Positions 29,368 through 38,050 of a stretch of DNA of 64,000 bases are shown one piece after another. The notes under the pieces were generated by a model, which did not search any database, was not told the origin of the DNA, and saw only the letters and a list, made by a program, of their open reading frames with translations. The stretch lies in NCBI GenBank assembly GCA_000421085.1, contig ATWE01000007.1, positions 124,001-188,000 of the forward strand, in the 5' to 3' direction. Source of the DNA: Ensifer sp. USDA 6670. Its GTDB lineage: Bacteria; Pseudomonadota; Alphaproteobacteria; Rhizobiales; Rhizobiaceae. Within the stretch, counting starts at the first letter, position 1. Every line of letters starts with the position of its first letter. Both the position numbers and the translations under genes were made by a program.

Positions 29368-30519
29368 ATGATTCAAACGACAGCAGATCTTGAGGCCGCC
29401 TGCCGAGAGCTGGCCCGTTCAAGCTATATTACGATCGATACGGAGTTCCTGCGGGAAACCACATTCTGGCCGGTGCTGTGCCTCATTCAGATGGCAAGCC
29501 CGGAAACGGCAGTGATCGTCGATCCGATGGCACCCGGAATCGACCTCGCCCCGTTCTTCGCGCTCATGAGCAACCCGGATGTCGTGAAGGTGTTCCACGC
29601 CGCCAGGCAGGACATCGAGATCATCCACCATCTCGGAAATCTCATTCCTCATCCGATCTTCGATACGCAGGTAGCCGCGATGGTTTGCGGCTTCGGTGAC
29701 AGCGTCTCCTATGACCAGCTCGTCAACCGCATCAAGAACGAGCAGATCGACAAGTCGTCTCGCTTCACCGATTGGAGCCGCAGACCGCTCACCGACAAGC
29801 AGCTCGACTATGCGCTGGCGGACGTGACGCATCTGAGGGATATCTACCAGTACCTCACCAAGGAACTGGAACGCGAGGGACGCTCCTCCTGGCTTGCGGA
29901 GGAAATGGCGATACTCGAAAGCCGGGAAACCTACGACCTCCACCCGGACAACGCCTGGCAGCGGCTGAAGATGCGGGTGAAGAAGCCGATCGAGCTGGCC
30001 GTCCTGCAGAAGGTGGCGGCGTGGCGGGAACGCGAGGCGCGGGCCCGCAACGTACCGCGCGGGCGAATTATCAAGGATGATGCGATCTATGAGATCGCGC
30101 AGCAGCAGCCGAAGGATGCCGAGGCGCTCGGACGCCTCAGGACCATTCCCAAGGGTTGGGAGCGCTCCAGCGCGGGGACAGCCCTCATCGAGGCCGTCGG
30201 CGAAGCCTTGGCGATCCCGAGGGGCGACCTGCCGCGCCTGCCGCGCCAGAACCACGCACCCGAGGGCGCTGCGGCAGCGAGCGAGCTGCTCAAAGTGCTG
30301 CTGAAACTCATCTCCGAAAAGGAGGGAGTCGCGGCCAAGATCATCGCCAACAGCGACGAACTCGACAGGATCGCAGCAGAGGGCGAAGGCGCGGACGTCG
30401 CCGCGCTCAAAGGCTGGAGGCGTGAGCTCTTCGGCATGACGGCGCTGAAACTCATCAACGGCGAGGTGGCATTGCGTTTCGTCGACAAAAAAGTCGAGGC
30501 GGTGGAAATCGGCGGTTGA
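29368..30519 (+). CDS. rnd: Ribonuclease D
   Basis: This 383-residue 3'-5' exoribonuclease of the DEDD family is used in tRNA 3' maturation. The DEDDy motifs are visible: TIDTEFLRETTFWP (Exo I, D and E), FHAARQDIEII (Exo II) and LDYALADVTHL (Exo III, Y and D). A HRDC domain follows at about 205-285 (VLQKVAAWREREARARNVPRG). Length is normal for the family. ATG 29368 has a weak ribosome binding site. An imperfect terminator-like hairpin lies at 30577-30612. Confidence 0.95.
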   Translation: MIQTTADLEAACRELARSSYITIDTEFLRETTFWPVLCLIQMASPETAVIVDPMAPGIDLAPFFALMSNPDVVKVFHAARQDIEIIHHLGNLIPHPIFDTQVAAMVCGFGDSVSYDQLVNRIKNEQIDKSSRFTDWSRRPLTDKQLDYALADVTHLRDIYQYLTKELEREGRSSWLAEEMAILESRETYDLHPDNAWQRLKMRVKKPIELAVLQKVAAWREREARARNVPRGRIIKDDAIYEIAQQQPKDAEALGRLRTIPKGWERSSAGTALIEAVGEALAIPRGDLPRLPRQNHAPEGAAAASELLKVLLKLISEKEGVAAKIIANSDELDRIAAEGEGADVAALKGWRRELFGMTALKLINGEVALRFVDKKVEAVEIGG

Positions 30520-30576
30520 AAACCGCCGCTCGACGACAATTTTCCGCCCGAATCCGAGCTTAGCCGAGACACTTCG

Positions 30577-30615
30577 ACAGCTGATCGCCGCAAAATGGCG
30601 CCGATCAGCTGTTTC
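30577..30615 (+). terminator. Probable terminator after rnd
   Basis: ACAGCTGATCG (30577-30587) and CGATCAGCTGT (30602-30612) form an 11-bp stem; a short TTTC tail follows. The T-run is weak, so the call is tentative. Confidence 0.5.
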
Positions 30616-30639
30616 TAGATGCCGAGCGGGACCGCCCGG

Positions 30640-30712
30640 CCCCGATGCTTCAACTGCATGTGTCCTTAAGGACAAAACATGTAGCAATTCAAATTGCTCC
30701 AGCGACCTTTGC
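30640..30712. repeat. Dispersed palindromic repeat upstream of the cyclase gene
   Basis: The block contains TGTCCTTAAGGACA (30661-30674) and AGCAATT/AATTGCT arms (30683-30689, 30692-30698). I recognise the order CATGTGTCCTT..GGACAAAACATG..AGCAATTCAAA..TGCT as a dispersed Sinorhizobium intergenic repeat. The in-frame GTG at 30713 sits at its edge. Confidence 0.6.
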
Positions 30713-30763
30713 GTGCCTGATAAGACGTGCGGCGCTGTAGATTCTCGTTTTCGAGGCTGTCAC

Positions 30764-31855
30764 ATGCGCTGGAGATTTTCCACGCTCGAGATCATCATGT
30801 TGCTGCTCGTCGTCGCCGGCAGTGGCATGGCCTATGCGTGGGTCGTCTACGGCGGCGGCGCCCTAATCGGCGCAACCTATGCGCTCTTCATGTGCATGCC
30901 GATTCTCGCCTTTGAACGGCACATCATCTTCCGGCGCCTTTACCGGAGAATCCACGGATCGCCGACGCCGGCGTTTCTTCTCTCGTCCCTCGCCGTCTAC
31001 TTCATATTCGTCAACCTCGGATATGCAGCCGCCGGGCTGCTTTTGCACGTCGCCGGCGCCATGCGCGAAAGCAGGACGGACGCGATGCTGCCATCGCTCA
31101 ATGTGCTGGTATACGCGCTTGCGACCTCCGGTCCGATCATCTTCGTGCTCAGGGTGCGCGAATTGCTGGGCCGCGACGTTTTCTTGAACCTCCTGACCGG
31201 ACGATACCGCAAGCCGGTGCAGGAGGAACGCGTGTTTCTTTTCATCGATCTCGCCGGATCGACATCGCTTGCCGAGCGCTTCGGTGACCTGCGCATGCAG
31301 GAATATTTGGGAAAGCTGTTTGCAGCCATGGCTGATCCCGTGCTGCGTTATGGCGGGTCCATCGACGACTATGTCGGCGACGCTGCCGTGATCACCTGGT
31401 CTTACGATCGCGCTGTCGCGGATGCAGCCTGCATCCGCTGCGTGTTCGACATTCTGGAACAGATCGAAGCGGACGCCCATCGCTGGCGAAAAGACTACGG
31501 CGAGGTGCCGCGCCTGCGCGCCGCTCTGCATGGCGGCACGATCGTTGCTGCGGAGATCGGCGTCGACAAACACAAGATCACCTATTTCGGCGACACCGTG
31601 AACACGACGGCGCGCCTCGAGGGCCTGTGCCGAACGCTCGACCGCCAGGTCTTAATCTCGGCCGATCTGCTGCGGCGCTTGCGCCCGCCCGTCTTCGTAC
31701 GCGCCGAGGATCTCGGCGAGCATGAGGTCAAAGGGCGTGGCCAGAAGCTCGCGGTTCTGTCGCTCACGGCCGGTTCGCTGAGCGGCGACGGCACCACGGA
31801 ACCGACCGGGGAGCCCGTTCGCAGTCCGGCCGTCGGGCCTTTCACGCCGCTGTAA
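30764..31855 (+). CDS. Membrane-anchored class III adenylate/guanylate cyclase
   Basis: The 363-residue protein has four hydrophobic segments at about 8-30, 33-50, 70-98 and 110-130, then a cytoplasmic class III cyclase domain at about 155-340. The metal aspartates are present, D162 in FLFIDLAGST and D206 in DDYVGDAAV. The VNTTARLEGLC block supplies the Asn and Arg that support the transition state. The usual base-selecting lysine three residues before the second GD is Asp202 here, so substrate choice is uncertain. Rhizobial genomes hold many such cyclases. I start at ATG 30764 because the alternative GTG 30713 abuts a repeat. Confidence 0.87.
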   Translation: MRWRFSTLEIIMLLLVVAGSGMAYAWVVYGGGALIGATYALFMCMPILAFERHIIFRRLYRRIHGSPTPAFLLSSLAVYFIFVNLGYAAAGLLLHVAGAMRESRTDAMLPSLNVLVYALATSGPIIFVLRVRELLGRDVFLNLLTGRYRKPVQEERVFLFIDLAGSTSLAERFGDLRMQEYLGKLFAAMADPVLRYGGSIDDYVGDAAVITWSYDRAVADAACIRCVFDILEQIEADAHRWRKDYGEVPRLRAALHGGTIVAAEIGVDKHKITYFGDTVNTTARLEGLCRTLDRQVLISADLLRRLRPPVFVRAEDLGEHEVKGRGQKLAVLSLTAGSLSGDGTTEPTGEPVRSPAVGPFTPL

Positions 31856-31925
31856 GACAAACATCAAACAGCTGTCATCGAAGCCGCCTATCGGGTTCAC
31901 CTGTACTCCAACCCGAGGTGAACTT

Positions 31926-33284
31926 ATGACGAAATCCATCCTTGCCGCCATGGCGCTAACCCTGCTGGCGTCGAGCGCCGCGCTTGCCGAGGAAAAGGCC
32001 TTCCCTGCAACGCTCGAGGCGCATGCGATCCTTCCCGCAAACACCATTATCGCCGCGCCGGCGGATGCTGCGGAGTACCTCAAGACCTCGGGCAAGTTCT
32101 CGACCGCCGACCGCAAGCGCGCCGCCGAACTGGGCAGCGTCGCCGGCAAGGATGGCGTTCGCCCGACCGGCCTGTCGCTTCCCTTCAACGGCCAGCCGAT
32201 GCAGGGCTTCTCCGGCATCAAGGCAATGGACGACGGCACTTTCTGGAGCCTTTCGGACAACGGCTTCGGCAACAAGCTCAACTCGACCGACGCCATGCTG
32301 ATGCTCCACCACCTCAAGATCGACTGGGACGCCGGAAGGGTCGAGGCGTTGAAGACCCTGTTCCTGTCCGACCCCGAGCGTAAGGCCCCCTTCCCCATCG
32401 TCATGGAAGGCTCGGCCACCCGCTATCTCACGGGCGGCGACTTCGACGTCGAATCGATCCAGCCGGTCGCCGACGGCTTCTGGGTCGGTGAGGAATTCGG
32501 CCCCTACATCCTAAAGTTCGACCTTGACGGCAAGCTCACCGATGTCATTGCGACTGTTGTCGACGGCAAGCCCGTACTCTCGCCCGACAATCCGGCACTG
32601 ACGCTGCAGGGAGATCCCTCCAAGAAGGCACCGGACTTCAACCTGAAGCGTTCCGGCGGTTACGAAGGACTGGCACTTTCGAAGGACGGCGCGAAGCTCT
32701 ACGGACTGCTCGAAGGGCCGATCTGGACAGACAGCGAGTCGGTGGAAGAGGCGGAGGGCCGGCCGGCACTGCGGATCGTCGAGCTTGACACCGGCAGCAA
32801 GGCCTGGACCGGGCGCAGCTGGCTGTATCCACTCGCCGAAGGCGGTGAAGCGATCGGTGACTTCAACATGCTCGACGAGAAGACCGCGCTGGTGATCGAG
32901 CGCGACAACGGCGCCGGCACCGTCGACAAGGCCTGCGCGGATCCCAAGGACCCCCAGCCGAATTGCTTCGCCGTCGGCTCGAAGCTGAAGCGTGTCTACA
33001 AGATCGCCATGGACGATGAAAACGTCGGCAAGGCCGTGCGCAAGATCGGCTATGTCGACCTGCTGAAAATCGCCGACCCGGACAACCGCAAGCGCCAGGG
33101 CGGCGGCGAGGGCTATTACGACATGCCCTTCGTGACCATCGAGAATGTCGACCGCGTGGACGAGACGCATATCATCGTCGGCAACGACAACAACCTGCCT
33201 TTCTCCGCCGGGCGTTCGCTGGACAGGGCGGACGACAATGAATTCGTGTTGGTGGAAGTAGGCGAATTCCTGAAGGCCGAATAG
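31926..33284 (+). CDS. Secreted phytase-like/esterase-like beta-propeller protein
   Basis: This 452-residue protein has a Sec signal (MTKSILAAMALTLLASSAALA). The fold is that of the esterase-like activity of phytase family: GFSGIKAMDDGTFWSLSDNGFGNK, FDVESIQPVADGFWVGEEFGPYILKFD, YEGLALSKDGAKLYGLLEGP and VIERDNGAG. It probably hydrolyses an organic phosphate or ester in the periplasm. Nearby ppk and ppx, and a phosphate theme, make a phosphate-scavenging role attractive, but only a single half-site of a PHO box (CTGTCAT at 31872-31878) lies upstream. The last residues are GEFLKAE. Confidence 0.85.
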   Translation: MTKSILAAMALTLLASSAALAEEKAFPATLEAHAILPANTIIAAPADAAEYLKTSGKFSTADRKRAAELGSVAGKDGVRPTGLSLPFNGQPMQGFSGIKAMDDGTFWSLSDNGFGNKLNSTDAMLMLHHLKIDWDAGRVEALKTLFLSDPERKAPFPIVMEGSATRYLTGGDFDVESIQPVADGFWVGEEFGPYILKFDLDGKLTDVIATVVDGKPVLSPDNPALTLQGDPSKKAPDFNLKRSGGYEGLALSKDGAKLYGLLEGPIWTDSESVEEAEGRPALRIVELDTGSKAWTGRSWLYPLAEGGEAIGDFNMLDEKTALVIERDNGAGTVDKACADPKDPQPNCFAVGSKLKRVYKIAMDDENVGKAVRKIGYVDLLKIADPDNRKRQGGGEGYYDMPFVTIENVDRVDETHIIVGNDNNLPFSAGRSLDRADDNEFVLVEVGEFLKAE

Positions 33285-33364
33285 AGCGCGCTCCCCTCGA
33301 TACGTCCTATAAGCCGGGCTTGTCTCTCGCAGCAGACATGGGTTAACGCCCACTCCTCCCTAAC

Positions 33365-33400
33365 CCTCATTCCTGTGACAAGACAAACACAGGGATGAGG
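33365..33400. repeat. Palindromic repeat between the phytase-like gene and ppx
   Basis: CCTCATTCCTGTG (33365-33377) pairs with CACAGGGATGAGG (33388-33400) with one mismatch. A CACAGGG-type sequence repeats again at about 33402-33410. I recognise the CCTGTG..CACAGG..GATGAGG type as a recurrent sinorhizobial intergenic palindrome. It lies between convergent genes and may also act as a terminator. Confidence 0.6.
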
Positions 33401-33470
33401 TCACAGGGTTGAGGGCGCATGGTCGTGCCGCGTCCTTGGCGCGTTCGAGCGCGAACGTTCGAAAGAGCAA

Positions 33471-34994
33471 TCAGCGCTCGAAGGAGAAGGCGAGCTTCTT
33501 GCCGGTAAGCTTGCCAAGTTGCTGGAGCCGGCCGTCGAGGCGTTCGCCCTCGAAGTCGGCAAAGGCTGCCGGGACGACGAATTCGAGATCGACATCGGGC
33601 TTTAAAGATCGACGGAGCGTGAGGTGGCGCGCCACACCCGGCATGGAAGCAGAAAAAAGATAGGCGACGCGCAACAATCCACCCAGGAGCTTCGCCAGTT
33701 CGAGAAGGCGCGGCGTCGTGATGCCTGCGAGCGGGCTCGTGGCGCCGTCGTCGTTAAGCCCTTCGAAGCGGTAGTAATTCGCGAGCGCGATATAGGCCCG
33801 TCCCGCATGCGTGATGCCCGTGAAGGCCGAATGCGCAATGATGTTCAGCGCCTGCAGACCGCGATAGTCCGGATGCGCCCGCCAGCTGATATCCGCCAAC
33901 AAACAGGCGGCCTGACGGTAGCGCCTCTCCTCTTCCGTTTCCTCGACGCCGAAGAACGGCACGAGACGGCCCGTCCATTCGGCGAGCTCTCGCGCATGCT
34001 CGGGCGAACGGGCCCGAAGGATGGCGAGTTCGTTGGCAGCCGTCAGCAGCGGGTCCTGCTGGCGTTCCTCCCCGGAAAGCAGCGAAAAGAGATACCCCTC
34101 GCGGACGCCGAGCGCGGAAAAGGAGATGCGCTCGGGCTGCATGATGGAGATCGCCTCGTGCATCGTCACCGCGCCGAAGGGCACCAGGCTCCGGCGGCTC
34201 TTGGAAATTGCCGCATAGGCGGAGGGCTTGATATTCTTCGGCTCGATCACTTCGGCAAGGATCGCCAGCGCCTCGTCATGGGAGATTTCGTAGCCTTGCA
34301 TCATGTGCAGCGGATAATTGTGCATCTCCATGTGCAGCTTGGCGATCGCTCGCCAGGTTCCGCCCACGGCGTAGAACGTGCGTCCGGTCCCCTTCTTCAG
34401 GACCTCGGCATTTTTCATGAACTTGCGTACCCAGGTCCGCGCCTTGCTGAGCGAGCCGCTCGAATGTTCGAAGAGGCGAATGCCGCCCAGCGGCAGCGTT
34501 ATGCCCTTGCCGATTCGCTTGCCGTTTACATCGACAAGCTCGAGCGAGCCGCCGCCCAGGTCGCCGACGACGCCATCCGGCTCGTGGTAACTGCTGACGA
34601 TTCCCATTGCCGAGTAATAGGCTTCCTCCTCACCGCTCAGGATCTTCACCCTTTGGCCGAGGATGGCTTCCGCCCTTTCGATGAAGGCCGCTCCGTTGGT
34701 GGCCTCCCGCGCCGCAGCGGTCGCGAGCACATACATCTCGGTCGCACGCGCCTGGTCGGAGAGCGCACGGAACCGGTGCAGCGCCCTCAGCGCCCTCGCC
34801 ACGCTTTCCTCCTCCATGCGGCCGGTCGCATCGATGCCCTTGCCGAGGCCGCACATCACCTTTTCGTTGAAAAGCATCGCCGGCGAACGGCTCAGGCCTT
34901 CATAGACGACGAGACGAATAGAGTTGGAGCCGATATCCACAACGGAGACCGGGCGGATACCGGGCAGACGTCCCTGCGCTTCAGATTCGACCAT
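33471..34994 (-). CDS. ppx: Exopolyphosphatase (Ppx/GppA family)
   Basis: This 507-residue enzyme of the ASKHA fold releases phosphate from polyphosphate ends. The N-terminal SVVDIGSNSIRLVVYEG (phosphate 1 loop), the middle VGDLGGGSLELVDV (phosphate 2 loop) and the conserved ILSGEEEAYYSAMGI with catalytic glutamates are all present; a helical C-terminal domain follows. It may also act on pppGpp as GppA does. It follows ppk by 11 bp on the same strand, so synthesis and breakdown of polyphosphate are encoded in one operon. Confidence 0.93.
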   Translation of the reverse strand: MVESEAQGRLPGIRPVSVVDIGSNSIRLVVYEGLSRSPAMLFNEKVMCGLGKGIDATGRMEEESVARALRALHRFRALSDQARATEMYVLATAAAREATNGAAFIERAEAILGQRVKILSGEEEAYYSAMGIVSSYHEPDGVVGDLGGGSLELVDVNGKRIGKGITLPLGGIRLFEHSSGSLSKARTWVRKFMKNAEVLKKGTGRTFYAVGGTWRAIAKLHMEMHNYPLHMMQGYEISHDEALAILAEVIEPKNIKPSAYAAISKSRRSLVPFGAVTMHEAISIMQPERISFSALGVREGYLFSLLSGEERQQDPLLTAANELAILRARSPEHARELAEWTGRLVPFFGVEETEEERRYRQAACLLADISWRAHPDYRGLQALNIIAHSAFTGITHAGRAYIALANYYRFEGLNDDGATSPLAGITTPRLLELAKLLGGLLRVAYLFSASMPGVARHLTLRRSLKPDVDLEFVVPAAFADFEGERLDGRLQQLGKLTGKKLAFSFER

Positions 34995-35005
34995 GCAATT
35001 CCAGT

Positions 35006-37216
35006 TTACTTGTGCCAGCCGCTCTTCCAGCCGGCGATCAGCTTCGGTGCACTGGATTTCAGAGCCTCACCCCGGCCTGAAAGGCTCGGATTGGTCATGA
35101 AATAATGCTGAGCGTTGAACGGCTCGGCGTCTTTGCCGACTTCCATGCGGCGCGAGGTGCCGTCCGGAAGAATCTCATAGCTCTGCTGGTTGTCGATGAG
35201 ATTGCCCAGCATGATCTGCGAAAGAACCTGTTCGTGCACAGTGCGGTTGATGAGAGGAACGAGCGTCTCCACCCGCCTATCCAGATTGCGCGGCATCATA
35301 TCCGCCGAGCCGATATAGACAAGCGCATTCTCCGATGGAAGCCCATGTCCGTTGCCGAAGCAGAAAATTCTTGAATGCTCCAGGAAGCGCCCGACGATGG
35401 ACTTGACGCGGATATTGTCGGAGAGCCCGGGCACCTGCGGCCTGAGGCAGCAGATGCCGCGCACGACGAGGTCGATCTCGACGCCCGCACAGCTTGCCTT
35501 GTAGAGCGCGTCGATGATTTCCGGATCCACCAGAGAGTTCATCTTCATCCAGATCGACGCCGGACGCCCGGCTTGCGCATGGACGATCTCCTCCTCGATG
35601 TGCTTGAGGATGCGCGGACGCAGCGTGTGCGGTGACACCGCGAGTTTCATGCCCCCTTCCGGCTCGCCGTAGCCGGTGATGAAGTTGAAGATGTTCGCCA
35701 TGTCGTGGGCGATCACCGGGTTGCAGGTGAAGAACGACAGGTCGGTGTAGATTTTCGCCGTGACCGGGTGGTAGTTGCCGGTACCGAGATGGCAATAGGT
35801 CCTGAGCTTGCCCTCCTCACGGCGCACCACCATCGACATCTTTGCGTGGGTCTTCAATTCGATGAAGCCGAAAACCACCTGGACGCCGGCGCGCTCGAGG
35901 TCGCGCGCCCAGCGGATATTTGCCTCCTCGTCGAAGCGTGCCTTGAGCTCGACAAGCGCGGTCACCGACTTGCCGGCCTCGGCGGCATCGATCAGCGCGC
36001 GCACGATCGGGCTGTCGTTCGAGGTCCGATAGAGCGTCTGCTTGATCGCCAGCACGTCCGGATCCCGCGCGGCCTGCAGCAGGAACTGCACGACGACATC
36101 GAAGGATTCGTAGGGGTGGTGGACCACCATGTCCTTTTCGCGGATGGCGGCAAGGCAGTCGCCCGCATGTTCGCGCACGCGTTCCGGGAAGCGTGGGTTG
36201 TAGGGCTCGAAGCGCAGATCCTCGCGCGGCGCCTTGGTGATTTCCGAAAGCGTATTCAGCGCCAGCAGGCCAGGCAGTACCGCGACGCGATTTTCCGGAA
36301 CGCCGAGTTCCTGCACGACGAACTGACGCAGCGAAGCCGGCATTTCGGAATCGGTCTCGATGCGGATCACCGACCCGCGACGGCGCCGCTTGAGGGCCGT
36401 CTCGAAAAGACGCACGAGATCTTCGGCTTCCTCCTCGACTTCGATATCGCTGTCTCGAATGATGCGGAACGTGCCCGACCCCTTCACCTCGTAGCCCGGG
36501 AAAAGCCGGTCGATGAACTGGCTGACGACGTCTTCGAGGGTGATGTAGCGGATGACGTTCTTCACGTCCGGCAGGCGAACGAAGCGATCGAGCGCTACCG
36601 GCAGGCGCAGCAGGGCCGTCATCGGGTCGCGCCCGGTCTTGCTGACGAGTTGCAGGCCGATCGAGAAGCCGAGATTCGGAATGAACGGGAACGGATGCGC
36701 CGGGTCGATCGAGAGCGGCGTCAACACGGGGAAGATCGCCTGGTCGAATTCGTTCGCGAGCCAGCTGCGATCCTGCGCGGAAAGCGAAGCCGGACGGACG
36801 ATGAGGATATCTTCCTTGGCGAGATATTGCTGCAGGACGGCAAGCGATGCCTGCTGCTCCATCTGCAGATTGTCGACTTCCGTCAGAATGCTCTCGAGCG
36901 TTTCCGCCGGCGTCAGGCCGTCCGGGCTGCGCAGCGAAAGCCCGGAACGGACCTGGCCCTCCAGACCCGCGACACGAACCATGAAGAATTCGTCGAGATT
37001 GGCGGCGGAGATCGATAGAAAACGGACGCGCTCCAGAAGGGGATGCGCCGTGTTCAGCGTCTCCTCGAGGACCCGGCGGTTGAACTGAAGCCAGGAGAAC
37101 TCGCGGTTGACGAAGCGCTCGGGGCTCTTGAGAAGGTCCAGCGCCTCGGCTGGCGCCTCACGCTTCTGCTCAGCAGATGCCTCGTGTTCCGTGATTGCAG
37201 ACGTTGCGCTGTCCAT
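35006..37216 (-). CDS. ppk: Polyphosphate kinase 1
   Basis: This 736-residue PPK1 makes polyphosphate from ATP. The N-terminal [18 protein letters not shown], the head domain with [11 protein letters not shown], and the C-terminal catalytic domains are normal. The autophosphorylated histidine is in [20 protein letters not shown], and [19 protein letters not shown] comes near the end. A PHO box 46 bp before the start points to induction by phosphate limitation through PhoB. It is transcribed with ppx. hdaA lies 64 bp upstream on the same strand. Confidence 0.95.
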   Translation of the reverse strand: MDSATSAITEHEASAEQKREAPAEALDLLKSPERFVNREFSWLQFNRRVLEETLNTAHPLLERVRFLSISAANLDEFFMVRVAGLEGQVRSGLSLRSPDGLTPAETLESILTEVDNLQMEQQASLAVLQQYLAKEDILIVRPASLSAQDRSWLANEFDQAIFPVLTPLSIDPAHPFPFIPNLGFSIGLQLVSKTGRDPMTALLRLPVALDRFVRLPDVKNVIRYITLEDVVSQFIDRLFPGYEVKGSGTFRIIRDSDIEVEEEAEDLVRLFETALKRRRRGSVIRIETDSEMPASLRQFVVQELGVPENRVAVLPGLLALNTLSEITKAPREDLRFEPYNPRFPERVREHAGDCLAAIREKDMVVHHPYESFDVVVQFLLQAARDPDVLAIKQTLYRTSNDSPIVRALIDAAEAGKSVTALVELKARFDEEANIRWARDLERAGVQVVFGFIELKTHAKMSMVVRREEGKLRTYCHLGTGNYHPVTAKIYTDLSFFTCNPVIAHDMANIFNFITGYGEPEGGMKLAVSPHTLRPRILKHIEEEIVHAQAGRPASIWMKMNSLVDPEIIDALYKASCAGVEIDLVVRGICCLRPQVPGLSDNIRVKSIVGRFLEHSRIFCFGNGHGLPSENALVYIGSADMMPRNLDRRVETLVPLINRTVHEQVLSQIMLGNLIDNQQSYEILPDGTSRRMEVGKDAEPFNAQHYFMTNPSLSGRGEALKSSAPKLIAGWKSGWHK

Positions 37217-37262
37217 GCCTGTAAAGCCCCATTACTCCGAACGAACGAGCTACCCCAGTTTG

Positions 37263-37280
37263 ACGACGGAACTGTGACAG
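37263..37280 (-). promoter_or_regulatory. Putative PHO box upstream of ppk
   Basis: On the minus strand these 18 bases read CTGTCAC-AGTT-CCGTCGT, a 7-4-7 direct repeat. The first half matches the CTGTCAT/C consensus fully and the second at 5 of 7 positions. The site sits in the 64-bp gap between hdaA and ppk, 46 bp from the ppk ATG. PhoB control is inferred. Confidence 0.65.
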
Positions 37281-37970
37281 TCAATCGGAGAGGCTTGTAT
37301 TTGCAAGCTCTTCCAGTACTTCCGCGGCCAGGGCGCGGGTCGGCCGCGTTCCACGCGCAAGCGCCAGATGATCTATCCGCTCGACGATGGTCTGTGCCGC
37401 CTCCAGCGAGCGCTCCATCCGCGCGACGACGTAGCCGACCAGGCGCTCGTCCACGAGGAGCTGGCGGTCGGCAAAAAGCTTGGTGAGCACCTGCACGAGC
37501 AATTCGTCATCGGGCTCGCCGATTTCGACCACGGTCGCAGCCTTGAGGCGCGACTTGAGGTCAGGAAGCCCCACCGGCCATGACATCGGCCATAACCGTG
37601 ACGTCATCAAAAGCGCCGTGCCGTTCTGGCGCACGCTGTTGATGACATGGAAGAGAGCCGCATCGTCGAAGCCCTGCCGGTCGGCATCCTCGAAGAGGAC
37701 CGGCTTTTCTGCGGCGATATCGGCGGCGTTCGAGCAGGCAAAGGGATGTATCGGCTCCGCCCCGGCCTTTTCGCGCCAGATGCCCGCAAGGTGCGATTTG
37801 CCGGAACCCACCGGCCCGCAGATGATGACCACCGGCGACGGCCAGGCGGGCCAGCGATCGACGATGGAAATGGCCGCGCTCAACCGGTCCGAGACGAGCA
37901 GGTCGTCGCGACCGGTTGCGGGCGCATGGCCAAAGACCAAAGGCAATTGTTCGGACAGATGTCTCTTCAT
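37281..37970 (-). CDS. hdaA: DnaA regulatory inactivator HdaA
   Basis: This 229-residue DnaA-like AAA protein lacks a DNA-binding domain. It starts MKRHLSEQLPLVFGHAP, and QLPLVF fits the sliding-clamp binding motif of Hda proteins. The P-loop is VIICGPVGSGKSHLAGIW and the lid helices follow. With the DNA-loaded beta clamp it promotes ATP hydrolysis by DnaA and so limits re-initiation. The order perM-like, hdaA, ppk is a familiar alphaproteobacterial arrangement. Confidence 0.93.
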   Translation of the reverse strand: MKRHLSEQLPLVFGHAPATGRDDLLVSDRLSAAISIVDRWPAWPSPVVIICGPVGSGKSHLAGIWREKAGAEPIHPFACSNAADIAAEKPVLFEDADRQGFDDAALFHVINSVRQNGTALLMTSRLWPMSWPVGLPDLKSRLKAATVVEIGEPDDELLVQVLTKLFADRQLLVDERLVGYVVARMERSLEAAQTIVERIDHLALARGTRPTRALAAEVLEELANTSLSD

Positions 37971-38010
37971 ACTTTACCCGTGCGCAATCTGTCTTTGGAG
38001 GTACGCACCT

Positions 38011-38050
38011 CCGGACGGAAACCGCTACACACTTTTCCTGGAAGTGCTCT
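38011..38050 (+). repeat. Degenerate RIME-like fragment between the PerM-like gene and hdaA
   Basis: CGGACGGAAACCGCTACACACTTTTCC and the following GTGCTCTAG match the right end of the 112-bp repeat with several substitutions. It fills most of the 78-bp gap and touches the stop of the upstream gene. Confidence 0.55.

Noticed and set aside
30713..30763. GTG start for the cyclase at 30713
   Set aside because: It abuts a dispersed repeat and adds 17 polar residues before a membrane helix. ATG 30764 is simpler.
31861..31890. Full PHO box upstream of the phytase-like gene
   Set aside because: Only one half site, CTGTCAT, is good. The neighbouring halves match at 2 to 3 of 7 positions.
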